9,065 bases of DNA from an uncultured bacterium (GCA_903824515.1 CAIJXA010000049.1:1-9065), one strand, 5' to 3'. Counted from the stretch's first letter, positions 1 to 5,197 are shown. Numbers and translations: made by a program. Notes: a model not told the origin generated them from the letters alone.

Positions 1-135
1 CATACCAAGTTTTTGAAAATTGAAAACGGTTTAGACGAGAAGCAGTTGCTAAAGCAAATAGAAAAAATCAAGGAAGTTAATAAAAAATTTCAAATTTCAA
101 ATTTCAAATTTCAAATTTTATGTGCCTGTGGATAA
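1..135 (+). CDS. C-terminal end of an unidentified protein (partial)
   Basis: The first frame is open from base 1 to a TAA at 133-135 and gives 44 residues. It begins with a charged, helix-like stretch (TKFLKIENGLDEKQLLKQIE and on to about residue 30) that looks like genuine protein. The last 15 residues come from a 7-bp tandem repeat (CAAATTT units) and read QISNFKFQI, the same peptide that this repeat produces inside prmC further right. The true conserved C-terminus probably ends near residue 30, with the repeat adding a low-complexity tail. The start lies outside the window and the family is not recognised. A promoter begins 10 bases after the stop, so this is the last gene of its transcript. 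Confidence 0.55.
   Translation, partial: HTKFLKIENGLDEKQLLKQIEKIKEVNKKFQISNFKFQILCACG
85..118. repeat. 7-bp tandem repeat, CAAATTT family
   Basis: Four exact CAAATTT units (91-97, 98-104, 105-111, 112-118) are preceded by a partial unit. The same heptamer occurs on the opposite strand at 1421-1448 inside prmC. In this orientation no reading frame has a stop codon, so the repeat extends the upstream ORF. Confidence 0.9.
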
Positions 136-145
136 CTTTCTTGCA

Positions 146-174
146 TTGCATTTAAAAATATATTGCATTATAAT
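146..174 (+). promoter_or_regulatory. Sigma-70-type promoter for the lysine-rich protein gene
   Basis: TTGCAT at 146-151 and TATAAT at 169-174 are separated by 17 bp. Transcription should start near 181, giving a leader of about 225 nt before the ATG at 406. No other gene start follows before that one. Confidence 0.65.
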
Positions 175-193
175 TAAAAGAGTTAAAGAGAAC

Positions 194-358
194 TTTTTGA
201 TATTAATTTTAAATTAAAAAAAATATCAAAAAAAATAAAAATTAAAATATTTGTTTAGATAAGACATGCTGTTTCAAAGATTTAGTCTCGCACCGCTTCT
301 TGAGATCATTCAGAAAATGAATGCAAAAAGAGAAACGGTGCGAGAAAGAAAATCTCGC
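194..358 (+). promoter_or_regulatory. Structured 5' leader with competing stems
   Basis: The leader holds an AT hairpin (TTTTTGATATT at 194-204 with AATATCAAAAA at 222-232). It also holds a perfect 10-bp stem (TCTCGCACCG at 286-295 with CGGTGCGAGA at 336-345) that encloses a smaller hairpin (CATTCA at 307-312 with TGAATG at 318-323). GCGAGA at 340-345 can instead pair with TCTCGC at 353-358 across a 7-nt loop. The two pairings exclude each other, as in an RNA switch. No known riboswitch class is recognised. Confidence 0.5.
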
Positions 359-390
359 TTCATGTTTGAAGAAAAAACAAATTATTGAAA

Positions 391-399
391 AGGAGGTGA
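391..399 (+). promoter_or_regulatory. Perfect Shine-Dalgarno sequence
   Basis: AGGAGGTGA lies 6 nt before the ATG at 406 and matches the anti-Shine-Dalgarno over nine bases. It is by far the strongest ribosome binding site in the window, where most genes have a weak one or none. Confidence 0.9.
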
Positions 400-405
400 C
401 TTAAC

Positions 406-585
406 ATGGCAGTAAAAAAAGTAGCAAAAAAAGCAGCAAAAAAAGTTGTTAAGAAAGCAGCAAAAAAAGTTGTAAAGAAGGCTGTAAAGAAAGCAACAAA
501 AACTGTAAAAAAGGCAGTTAAAAAAGCAGCTCCAAAGAAGAAAGTTGCAAAAAAAGTAGCTAAAAAAGTTTCAAAGAAAAAATAA
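406..585 (+). CDS. Small lysine/alanine-repeat, histone H1-like basic protein
   Basis: This 59-aa protein is almost entirely built from a four-residue pattern of two small or hydrophobic residues (A, V, T) followed by two lysines. 29 of its 59 residues are lysine and there is no acidic residue. A single proline at residue 43 interrupts the pattern. The composition resembles the tails of bacterial histone H1-like and HU-type proteins, so binding to DNA or RNA through charge is the likely role (inference; no folded domain is visible). The start is fixed by the perfect Shine-Dalgarno 6 nt upstream. The gene has its own promoter, a long structured leader and a terminator, so it is a single-gene transcript and probably highly expressed. 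The K/A-rich tail of bL31 in this window is similar in composition. A ribosome-associated role is an alternative. Confidence 0.85.
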   Translation: MAVKKVAKKAAKKVVKKAAKKVVKKAVKKATKTVKKAVKKAAPKKKVAKKVAKKVSKKK

Positions 586-600
586 GTATTTTTACTTATC

Positions 601-649
601 TGATACTTTCGTTGTTTTTTCCAATTTCATTGTAAATTGGAATGTATCA
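601..649. other. Hairpin after the lysine-rich gene
   Basis: TTCCAATTT at 619-627 pairs with AAATTGGAA at 634-642 around a 6-nt loop. It is enclosed by TGATAC (601-606) and GTATCA (644-649). It lies between the stop codon and the terminator and may protect the 3' end of the mRNA. Confidence 0.5.
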
Positions 650-650
650 A

Positions 651-689
651 CAAACTAAAAACCCTCCAATTTGGAGGGTTTTTAGTTTG
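651..689. terminator. Bidirectional intrinsic terminator
   Basis: A perfect 17-bp stem pairs 651-667 with 673-689 around a 5-nt loop. The GC core CCCTCC/GGAGGG is followed by five T on both strands. It sits between the converging lysine-rich gene and prmC and can end both transcripts. Confidence 0.9.
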
Positions 690-846
690 GAGAAATCATA
701 TTTTGAAAAATAATTTTTTGAAATATGCAGAAACATACGCTGCAAGATGATCTCCAGTAAGTGTCTAGAAATATATTTTGCGAGATATCGCTGAAATAGG
801 TTGTTTCTTATTTCTACTATATTCCTACTTTATTTCCACCTAATCT

Positions 847-1746
847 CTAGCATATTTCTATTTTGCACACTCGCCACTTTTTGGCTAAATCTTTTTCGAA
901 AGATATTTCGGCAGCAGTAAAAATATTTTTGATCATTTTTGTTAGGGGAATTTTCTGCTCCGGACTGATTTCGAGAAAGCATGAAACATGAAACATGGAA
1001 AACGACTGATGGCTTGTTTTTAGTTGCGTAAGTAGCTCGCAGTAGTGGGCCAAACCAGCCTCAGCACTGTAGAGGGCTGATTTTGGTTCATATTTTTTCA
1101 CATCAATCGGTGCGCTTTGATAAATTTCAGCAGATAGATAAGGAAGATTAGCTACAATAATCATGGAACATGGAGCATGGAACATAAAACATGAAGCATC
1201 AAATAATGGTGCCAAAAGATTTCCATGGAGGAATTTTATTTTTTTCTCAACGCCGTGCAACTTAGCGTTGCTTTTGGCAGTTTTGAGCGCCTCTTTGCTA
1301 ATATCAGTCGCGTAGAAGTTCCTAGTCGTTAGTTTATGGTTCACGGTCTGTTGCAGGGTTTTAACTATTGAAGTAATTATACATCCTGAACCTGTACCAA
1401 CATCCACAATACAATAATTTGAAATTTGAAATTTGAAATTTGAAATTTCGGAGAGTGCTAACTCGACGAGCATTTCCGTTTCTGGTCGTGGTACTAGAGT
1501 GTGTTTGTTAACGATAAAATCCAAGCCATAAAATTCCTTGTGACCAGTCAGATAGGCAATCGGCTCACCTTTGATTCTTCTTTTGACTAATTTGTTGATT
1601 GCTGCTGACTGATTGCTGGTTATTGAATTTTCTGCATGGATTAAAACAAACTCCCTTGTTTTGCCAAGAGAGTGAGCAATCAAAATTTCCAAATCAAGTC
1701 TGTCAATTTTGCCTTTGTATTTTTGAATAAGCTGGGCAATATTCAT
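847..1746 (-). CDS. prmC: Release factor glutamine N5-methyltransferase PrmC, with repeat-derived insertions
   Basis: PrmC uses S-adenosylmethionine to methylate the GGQ glutamine of release factors, in the cytoplasm. An N-terminal helical domain is followed by YLTGHKEFYGLDF (65-77) and PRPETE (87-92), then SAM motif I DVGTGSGC (115-122) and the catalytic loop NLPY (200-203). Most family members have NPPY there. YEPKSAL (219-225) is also typical of the family. At 299 aa it is somewhat longer than usual because five arrays of 7-bp repeats are translated in frame, at about residues 41-51, 102-110, 133-143, 184-195 and 247-257. All lie between conserved motifs. The ATG at 1746 starts 13 nt after the prfA stop, so the two genes form an operon and the substrate is encoded next door. 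No clear Shine-Dalgarno is seen. The stop is TAG. The gene is probably functional, but the insertions leave some doubt. Confidence 0.92.
   Translation of the reverse strand: MNIAQLIQKYKGKIDRLDLEILIAHSLGKTREFVLIHAENSITSNQSAAINKLVKRRIKGEPIAYLTGHKEFYGLDFIVNKHTLVPRPETEMLVELALSEISNFKFQISNYCIVDVGTGSGCIITSIVKTLQQTVNHKLTTRNFYATDISKEALKTAKSNAKLHGVEKKIKFLHGNLLAPLFDASCFMFHAPCSMIIVANLPYLSAEIYQSAPIDVKKYEPKSALYSAEAGLAHYCELLTQLKTSHQSFSMFHVSCFLEISPEQKIPLTKMIKNIFTAAEISFEKDLAKKWRVCKIEIC
981..1001. repeat. 7-bp tandem repeat, ATGAAAC family, inside prmC
   Basis: Three units run ATGAAAC, ATGAAAC, ATGGAAA. On the coding (minus) strand they read SMFHVSCF at about PrmC residues 250-257. Confidence 0.85.
1162..1196. 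repeat. 7-bp tandem repeat, CATGGAA family, inside prmC
   Basis: Five degenerate units beginning with CAT follow one another with exact 7-bp spacing. They encode SCFMFHAPCSM at about PrmC residues 185-195, just before the catalytic NLPY loop. This is the same family as 981-1001. Confidence 0.85.
1320..1347. repeat. Degenerate 7-bp repeat inside prmC
   Basis: Four units all ending in GT (TCCTAGT, CGTTAGT, TTATGGT, TCACGGT) keep 7-bp spacing. They encode TVNHKLTTRN at about residues 134-143. The units vary, so the call is less certain than for the other arrays. Confidence 0.55.
1421..1448. repeat. 7-bp tandem repeat, GAAATTT family, inside prmC
   Basis: Four exact GAAATTT units run from 1421 to 1448. 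On the coding strand this is the same repeat as at 91-118, and it encodes SNFKFQISN just before SAM motif I. Confidence 0.9.
1597..1624. repeat. Degenerate 7-bp repeat inside prmC
   Basis: Four units beginning with G (GATTGCT, GCTGACT, GATTGCT, GGTTATT) keep 7-bp spacing. They encode the TSNQSAAIN stretch in the N-terminal domain of PrmC. Confidence 0.6.
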
Positions 1747-1751
1747 CGGAC

Positions 1752-1772
1752 ATTAGTTATTAGGAATTAGTC
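1752..1772. repeat. 7-bp tandem repeat at the prfA-prmC junction
   Basis: Three ATTAG-type units (1752-1758, 1759-1765, 1766-1772) span the junction. On the minus strand they encode the last residues of release factor 1 and its TAA stop, and continue into the spacer before prmC. Confidence 0.8.
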
Positions 1773-2836
1773 ATTTTCAATCTCGTGTCTTCTTCACTAA
1801 TGGCTGAAATGATCGAGTCAAGATCGCCAGCCAAAATTCCTTCGATGTTGCTCCAGGATTGTTTGATGCGGTGATCGGTAATGCGGTCTTGGGGATAGTT
1901 GTAGGTGCGGATTTTTTCACTGCGATCGCCAGTGCCAATTTGACTTTTGCGTGCGTCGCCCAACTCTTTGGCAATTTTTTCTTCCTGAGTTTGCAGCAGG
2001 CGCGAACGCAAAACTTTCAAAGCTTTGTCTTTGTTTTTCAGTTGGGATTTTTCATCTTGACAGGAAACGACGACGCCCGTAGGAATATGAGTAATTCGCA
2101 CGGCGCTTTTGGTGGTGTTGACTGATTGTCCGCCTGGACCAGAAGAACAGAAGGTATCGATGCGTAAATCATTGTCATTGATGACTAAATCAACTTCTTC
2201 TGCTTCAGGGAGAACCGCTACCGTGGCCGTTGAAGTGTGAATGCGACCTTGTTTTTCAGTTTCAGGAATGCGCTGCACGCGGTGCACTCCGGATTCAAAT
2301 TTCATCTTGGCAAAAACTGGATTGTTCTGATCGCCATTGATTTCAAACACAATTTCTTTGAAGCCGCCAACTTCGGTTTGATTGGAATTTAAAATTGAAA
2401 CCTGCCAACGATTTTTTTCGGCGAATTTGCAGTACATGCGAAAAAGACTGGCCGCAAAAAGACTGGATTCATCGCCGCCGGCGCCACCTCGAATTTCTAC
2501 GATGACATTTTTCTGATCATTTGGGTCTTTCGGCATTAGCATTAATTCAATTTCCTTTTCAAGCTCGGTTTTGCGTCCGGCCAACCCGATATTTTCTTCC
2601 ATGGCCATTTGCTTCATTTCTGGGTCTTCTTCGGTGGCGTTGATCATTTCGGCATTTTCTTTCATGCTTTTGTCAATTTTTTCCAACTGCTCAATTTTGC
2701 CAACCATTTCCGAAAGTTCTGATTGTCTTTTCCCGAGCGTAGCCATTTTTTTGGGATCGTTTAAAATTTCCGGAGCGCTTAGCTCGGCTGTAATATCTTC
2801 ATATTCTTTTTTGATGGCGATTAATTTTTCATTCAT
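1760..2836 (-). CDS. prfA: Peptide chain release factor 1
   Basis: RF1 recognises UAA and UAG in the ribosomal A site and triggers release of the finished protein. At 358 aa it has the usual length. An N-terminal coiled-coil region is followed by the conserved IRGGAGGDES (115-124), the PxT-type codon-recognition motif PET (191-193; RF1 type, against the SPF of RF2), and SSGPGGQSVNTT (231-242) with the catalytic GGQ at 235-237. SCQDEKSQLKNK (258-269) and TYNYPQDRITDHR (311-323) also match the family. The ATG at 2836 lies only about 3 nt after the predicted transcript start, so the mRNA is nearly leaderless, consistent with the absence of a Shine-Dalgarno. prmC follows 13 nt downstream. The last residues (TNS) and the TAA come from a 7-bp repeat. 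Genes in this window end in TAG or TAA, which fits RF1 being in use. Confidence 0.97.
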   Translation of the reverse strand: MNEKLIAIKKEYEDITAELSAPEILNDPKKMATLGKRQSELSEMVGKIEQLEKIDKSMKENAEMINATEEDPEMKQMAMEENIGLAGRKTELEKEIELMLMPKDPNDQKNVIVEIRGGAGGDESSLFAASLFRMYCKFAEKNRWQVSILNSNQTEVGGFKEIVFEINGDQNNPVFAKMKFESGVHRVQRIPETEKQGRIHTSTATVAVLPEAEEVDLVINDNDLRIDTFCSSGPGGQSVNTTKSAVRITHIPTGVVVSCQDEKSQLKNKDKALKVLRSRLLQTQEEKIAKELGDARKSQIGTGDRSEKIRTYNYPQDRITDHRIKQSWSNIEGILAGDLDSIISAISEEDTRLKMTNS

Positions 2837-2845
2837 AGTTACTTG

Positions 2846-2874
2846 ATTATAACGGAATTAAAGCTGATTGTAAA
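2846..2874 (-). promoter_or_regulatory. Promoter of prfA-prmC
   Basis: On the minus strand TTTACA (2874-2869) and TATAAT (2851-2846) are exactly 17 bp apart. The predicted start near 2839 leaves a 5' leader of about 3 nt before the prfA ATG. Confidence 0.8.
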
Positions 2875-2897
2875 GGCTACTGATAGAGGGAAAACCG

Positions 2898-2906
2898 TGC
2901 TATAAT
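2898..2906 (+). promoter_or_regulatory. Extended -10 promoter of the HD-domain gene
   Basis: TGC followed by TATAAT forms a TGnTATAAT extended -10 element without a good -35 box. The start should fall near 2913, about 27 nt before the ATG. It diverges from the prfA promoter. Confidence 0.65.
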
Positions 2907-2915
2907 TATGCATAA

Positions 2916-2936
2916 CTAATTTTTAATTTTTAAAAA
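2916..2936. repeat. 7-bp repeat, TTAATTT family
   Basis: About two and a half TTAATTT-type units fill the leader of the HD-domain gene, where a Shine-Dalgarno would be expected. The same family recurs at 6404-6437. Confidence 0.6.
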
Positions 2937-2939
2937 CCT

Positions 2940-3536
2940 ATGAAAAAGGGCGAGGATTTGGAAAAGATTGCTGATTTTTTGTTCGAAGCTGGAATGCTGG
3001 CTAAGACACCGCGAAGCGGATTTTATTTTCTGGGTAGTGGTGAGCAAAGTGTAGCTGAGCATGTTAACCGAGTTTGCTATGTTGGCTATGTGCTTGCGCA
3101 GCTGGCTGGCGACGTGGATGAATCTGAAATCTTGAAAATGTGCTTGTTTCATGATTTCGCTGAAACGCGCGTTTCTGATTTGAACTATGTTCATCAAAAA
3201 TATACTTCGCGACACGAACATCAGGCAATCGATGATTTGGCAGCTAGTTTGCCGTTTGGTCAAAAAATCAAGCAGATTATTGGCAGCTATGAAGAACGCA
3301 CAAGCAAAGAAGCGTTGCTGGCAAAAGATGCTGACAACATTGAATTTATTTTGGCCTTAAAAGAGCAATGTGATATTGGAAACGAAAGAGCGCAATCTTG
3401 GATAAATGCTGCTATGAAAAGACTTAAAACTGAAGAAGGGAAAATGCTGGCTGAAAAAATTATTCAAATTGATTCTGATCGTTGGTGGTTTGGAGACAAG
3501 GATGATCAATGGTGGGTTAGTAGAAATCAAAAATAA
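2940..3536 (+). CDS. HD-domain phosphohydrolase, YfbR/HDDC2-like (probable 5'-nucleotidase)
   Basis: This 198-aa protein has the HD-domain metal residues in the order and spacing of the YfbR/HDDC2 5'-deoxynucleotidase family: H41 in SVAEH, H71-D72 in FHDFAET, and D130 in AKDADNIEF. E75 and D80 sit 3 and 8 residues after the HD pair, matching catalytic residues of E. coli YfbR (E72 and D77). The family removes phosphate from deoxynucleoside monophosphates using a divalent metal, in the cytoplasm; which nucleotide is used here cannot be read from sequence. The C-terminus (about 178-198) is rich in tryptophan and is not part of the core domain. The gene is probably transcribed alone, diverging from prfA, from an extended -10 promoter and without a Shine-Dalgarno. 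Another HD-type phosphohydrolase activity is the main alternative. Confidence 0.85.
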   Translation: MKKGEDLEKIADFLFEAGMLAKTPRSGFYFLGSGEQSVAEHVNRVCYVGYVLAQLAGDVDESEILKMCLFHDFAETRVSDLNYVHQKYTSRHEHQAIDDLAASLPFGQKIKQIIGSYEERTSKEALLAKDADNIEFILALKEQCDIGNERAQSWINAAMKRLKTEEGKMLAEKIIQIDSDRWWFGDKDDQWWVSRNQK

Positions 3537-3556
3537 ATCTAATCTCAAAACAAAAA

Positions 3557-3596
3557 AAGAGGCGGTAGTTTTCCTGATGAAAAACTGCCGCCTCTT
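3557..3596 (-). terminator. Intrinsic terminator, strongest on the minus strand
   Basis: A 16-bp stem with one G-U pair (3557-3572 with 3581-3596, GAGGCGG/CCGCCTC core) has an 8-nt loop. On the minus strand it is followed by seven T, while on the plus strand the T run is poor. It may still help end the HD-domain transcript, but its form suits a leftward transcript from 3597 onward. Confidence 0.75.
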
Positions 3597-3800
3597 GTAA
3601 ATGGCCAATCTCGTGTAAAGCATAGATGCGCTCGAAAAAAAACGAGTCATCACTCCCAATCCTCTCATGGGCGTAGATTACATGCTTTAGCGATTGACAC
3701 CTGTGAAATCCACCACTTATGGGAACATGAAAGCTAGCTTGCGCTCACTCTCATCGTCGAACGAATCTTTACAGGCCTTTGTAGATTGTTCTGGATATTT
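3597..3800 (-). ncRNA. Candidate structured non-coding RNA
   Basis: The 374 bases between the HD-domain gene and the next gene hold no convincing ORF and are less AT-rich than the other spacers. Read leftward, GGCC plus TGTAAAG (3777-3767) can pair with CTTTACA (3620-3614) and GGCC (3606-3603) with a 7-nt bulge, closing a domain of about 175 nt. Inside it is a hairpin (GATG and CTCG at 3625-3634 with CGAG and CATC at 3643-3651). A strong minus-strand terminator follows directly. TTGACT at 3830-3825 could be a -35 box, but no good -10 is seen. Hallmarks of RNase P RNA, tmRNA and SRP RNA are not found. A 6S-like RNA would fit the size, but this is a guess. Confidence 0.4.
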
Positions 3801-3871
3801 GAATAGCATAAGAATTGCTGATTTAGTCAAGAATTCGGATTATGAATGTTAGACCTCTCGTTCAAAAATCA

Positions 3872-3880
3872 TGCTATAAT
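3872..3880 (+). promoter_or_regulatory. Extended -10 promoter of the 82-aa membrane protein gene
   Basis: TGC followed by TATAAT, the same arrangement as before the HD-domain gene, without a clear -35 box. The start should fall near 3887, about 24 nt before the ATG. Confidence 0.6.
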
Positions 3881-3910
3881 TAAATACAATTCTTTTGGTC
3901 TACAACTTTT

Positions 3911-4159
3911 ATGAAAAAAGAAAAATTATTTAATGCTGTAACTCAATTTGCCCTTCCTATTTTGACCATTAGCGGACAGCTCGCAATCGCATTGAAATAT
4001 CCCCACTGGGGATTGTTGCTTGCACTGATTTCTGAACCTTTTTGGCTTTATTCCACCTGGAAGTCATACAAACAAGTCGGACAAATCGGGATGTTTTTCA
4101 ATACTGTGGTTTTTACCGTTGTAACTATCGTAGGTTTGGTAAATTATTGGATATTGTAA
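3911..4159 (+). CDS. Small multi-pass membrane protein of unknown function
   Basis: The 82 residues hold three hydrophobic segments, at about 12-28, 32-48 and 58-82, separated by short polar stretches (KYPHW at 29-33, KSYKQVGQ at 51-58). This suggests a small integral membrane protein with two to three helices. Aromatic residues are frequent (PHWGLLLALISEPFWLYSTW around 30-50), and the central segment faintly recalls PnuC or PQ-loop transporters, but no catalytic or transport motif is certain. The ATG at 3911 lies about 24 nt from the predicted transcript start, with no Shine-Dalgarno. The gene stands alone: a candidate leftward RNA lies upstream and a leftward terminator downstream. Reading frame, promoter and composition make it a convincing real gene, but its function is unknown. 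Confidence 0.75.
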   Translation: MKKEKLFNAVTQFALPILTISGQLAIALKYPHWGLLLALISEPFWLYSTWKSYKQVGQIGMFFNTVVFTVVTIVGLVNYWIL

Positions 4160-4265
4160 CTCATTTTTTGGCTAGTTTTCTTTGTCGATAACAAAAACAT
4201 TAATTTTGTCTTAAGTGGAATAGTTTTTTCTTCAAGTTAAAACAGTGAAGCTAAAACAAGAAAAA

Positions 4266-4297
4266 CCGCCTCAACTTTTGCTAAAGTATATTGGCGG
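4266..4297 (-). terminator. Intrinsic terminator for the leftward small-ORF pair
   Basis: CCGCC (4266-4270) pairs with GGCGG (4293-4297), and ACTTT (4274-4278) pairs with AAAGT (4283-4287) inside it around a 4-nt loop. On the minus strand five T follow. Its place 41 bases after the ORF ending at 4338 supports leftward transcription there. The rest of 4160-4337 shows no gene. Confidence 0.6.
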
Positions 4298-4337
4298 GAA
4301 GCCTGCATATTAGGTGAGCTTTTGCTGAACTGCAAGG

Positions 4338-4589
4338 CTAGCTGGATTGGTTTAATATGGTTACGTTACTCATCTTTACTATTTTTTCTGGTTTTTCTTT
4401 GATGTAATAAGTACTGAATGCTGATTGGCCAATATTATCGTTAGTTTGAACTTTATGTTTCTTGGTAAGTGTAATTACGGTGTTAATTAAGCTGCAGATG
4501 CAATGGGGGTTACCATCGTGATGAGTGGTTGCATCACATTTGTTTACTCGCACTTTTCTTCCAGTCAAGTCACTAATTGATTTGTTCAT
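4338..4589 (-). CDS. Hypothetical protein, 83 aa
   Basis: The family is not recognised. A longer upstream start (4700) is possible, but the ATG at 4589 is preferred because GGAG (4599-4596 on the minus strand) lies 6 nt before it and the extra residues look unlike protein. The 83 residues contain two cysteines close together after a histidine pair (HHDGNPHCIC at 23-32), which could bind metal, and a basic C-terminal half. No signal peptide or membrane segment is visible. It lies 25 nt downstream of another small leftward ORF and 41 bases before a leftward terminator, so the two probably form a small operon. The stop is TAG. Confidence 0.5.
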   Translation of the reverse strand: MNKSISDLTGRKVRVNKCDATTHHDGNPHCICSLINTVITLTKKHKVQTNDNIGQSAFSTYYIKEKPEKIVKMSNVTILNQSS

Positions 4590-4614
4590 GGTGTGCTCCG
4601 GATTATTAATTTTT

Positions 4615-4848
4615 TTAGGAACGAATTGCGAAGGTATTGTGTGTGATATCATAGGCGGTGTTTTTATCGGCTTTAATCCTACCTTGGTAGTACACCCCAA
4701 CTAGTAGTGTATTCTTTTGTTGATTGTGATAGAGCTTTTGATTATTTTTTGCCAGTTGACTGATTAAAGATTTGTTTAGCATAAAAACTAATTTAGCAAG
4801 GATGATGTGGTGACATTGACGCTCTTTGGCTAATTGTATTTCAGGCAC
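4615..4848 (-). CDS. Hypothetical protein, up to 77 aa, start uncertain
   Basis: The family is not recognised. The reading frame would open with a GTG at 4848, immediately after the rpmE terminator hairpin and without a Shine-Dalgarno. An internal ATG at 4782 would give 55 residues. The protein is polar and basic, with a helix-like middle (LNKSLISQLAKNNQKLY at about 24-40) and a more strand-like end (TLLVGVYYQGRIKADKN). The frame is the same as that of rpmE: beyond the rpmE TAG it stays open through the hairpin, so this could also be a translated 3' extension. It precedes the 83-aa ORF by 25 nt. It may be expressed by read-through of the rpmE terminator, as no separate promoter is clear. Confidence 0.4.
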   Translation of the reverse strand: MPEIQLAKERQCHHIILAKLVFMLNKSLISQLAKNNQKLYHNQQKNTLLVGVYYQGRIKADKNTAYDITHNTFAIRS

Positions 4849-4880
4849 AAAAAAGCAGACATTTTCAGGTCTGCTTTTTT
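4849..4880. terminator. Intrinsic terminator downstream of rpmE
   Basis: A 12-bp stem pairs AAAAAAGCAGAC (4849-4860) with GTCTGCTTTTTT (4869-4880) around an 8-nt loop. Six T follow the GC part on either strand. It lies 20 bases after the rpmE stop. Confidence 0.85.
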
Positions 4881-4899
4881 GAAAGATTTTTTTGCTAAA

Positions 4900-5184
4900 C
4901 TATTTTTTGATCACATTTTTCTTTTCAACTTTTGCTTTGACAACCTTGGCGGGTTTGGCCTTGGCAGCTTCTTTCTTGACAGCGGCTTTTTCAGAAAGTT
5001 TTTTGAAGCGATCAACCCGACCAGTGGTGTCAATCATTTTTTTCTTGCCAGTGTAGAAAGGATGACAAGCGCTGCAGATTTCTGTGGTCATCTCGGCTTG
5101 AGTCGAGCCAGTGGTCAAAACTGCGCCACATGAGCAAGTGATTGTCGCCTGTGGATAATAAGTTGGGTGGATTGATTTTTTCAT
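4900..5184 (-). CDS. rpmE: 50S ribosomal protein bL31, zinc-binding type with a basic tail
   Basis: bL31 sits at the large-subunit side of the bridge between ribosomal subunits. The N-terminus MKKSIHPTYY and the four cysteines C17, C19, C37 and C40 (CSC and CSAC) mark the zinc-binding form. HPFYTGKKKMIDTTGRVDRF (41-60) is strongly conserved. The core ends near residue 64. A lysine/alanine-rich tail to residue 94 makes the protein longer than the usual 70 or so residues and resembles the 59-aa basic protein at 406-585. The predicted transcript start lies about 6 nt before the ATG, so the mRNA is nearly leaderless and no Shine-Dalgarno is seen. The stop is TAG, followed 20 bases later by a terminator. 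Confidence 0.95.
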   Translation of the reverse strand: MKKSIHPTYYPQATITCSCGAVLTTGSTQAEMTTEICSACHPFYTGKKKMIDTTGRVDRFKKLSEKAAVKKEAAKAKPAKVVKAKVEKKNVIKK

Positions 5185-5197
5185 AAAGTAAGGATAA

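Noticed and set aside
85..118. CRISPR-like array
   Set aside because: The repeats are 7 bp without unique spacers, and no cas gene is present.
1859..2125. Plus-strand ORF of 88 aa inside prfA
   Set aside because: It lies antisense to a conserved part of RF1 and has no promoter or ribosome binding site.
3597..3800. tmRNA, RNase P RNA or SRP RNA
   Set aside because: A GATTCGTTCGACG stretch recalls the tmRNA 5' end, but no T arm, tag frame or CCA end is found, and the conserved cores of RNase P and SRP RNA are absent.
4338..4700. Longer 120-aa version of the 83-aa leftward ORF
   Set aside because: The added N-terminal part overlaps the upstream ORF, looks unlike protein and lacks a ribosome binding site; the ATG at 4589 has one.
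4834..5133. Plus-strand ORF of 99 aa antisense to rpmE
   Set aside because: Its phenylalanine-rich sequence is the complement of lysine codons in bL31.
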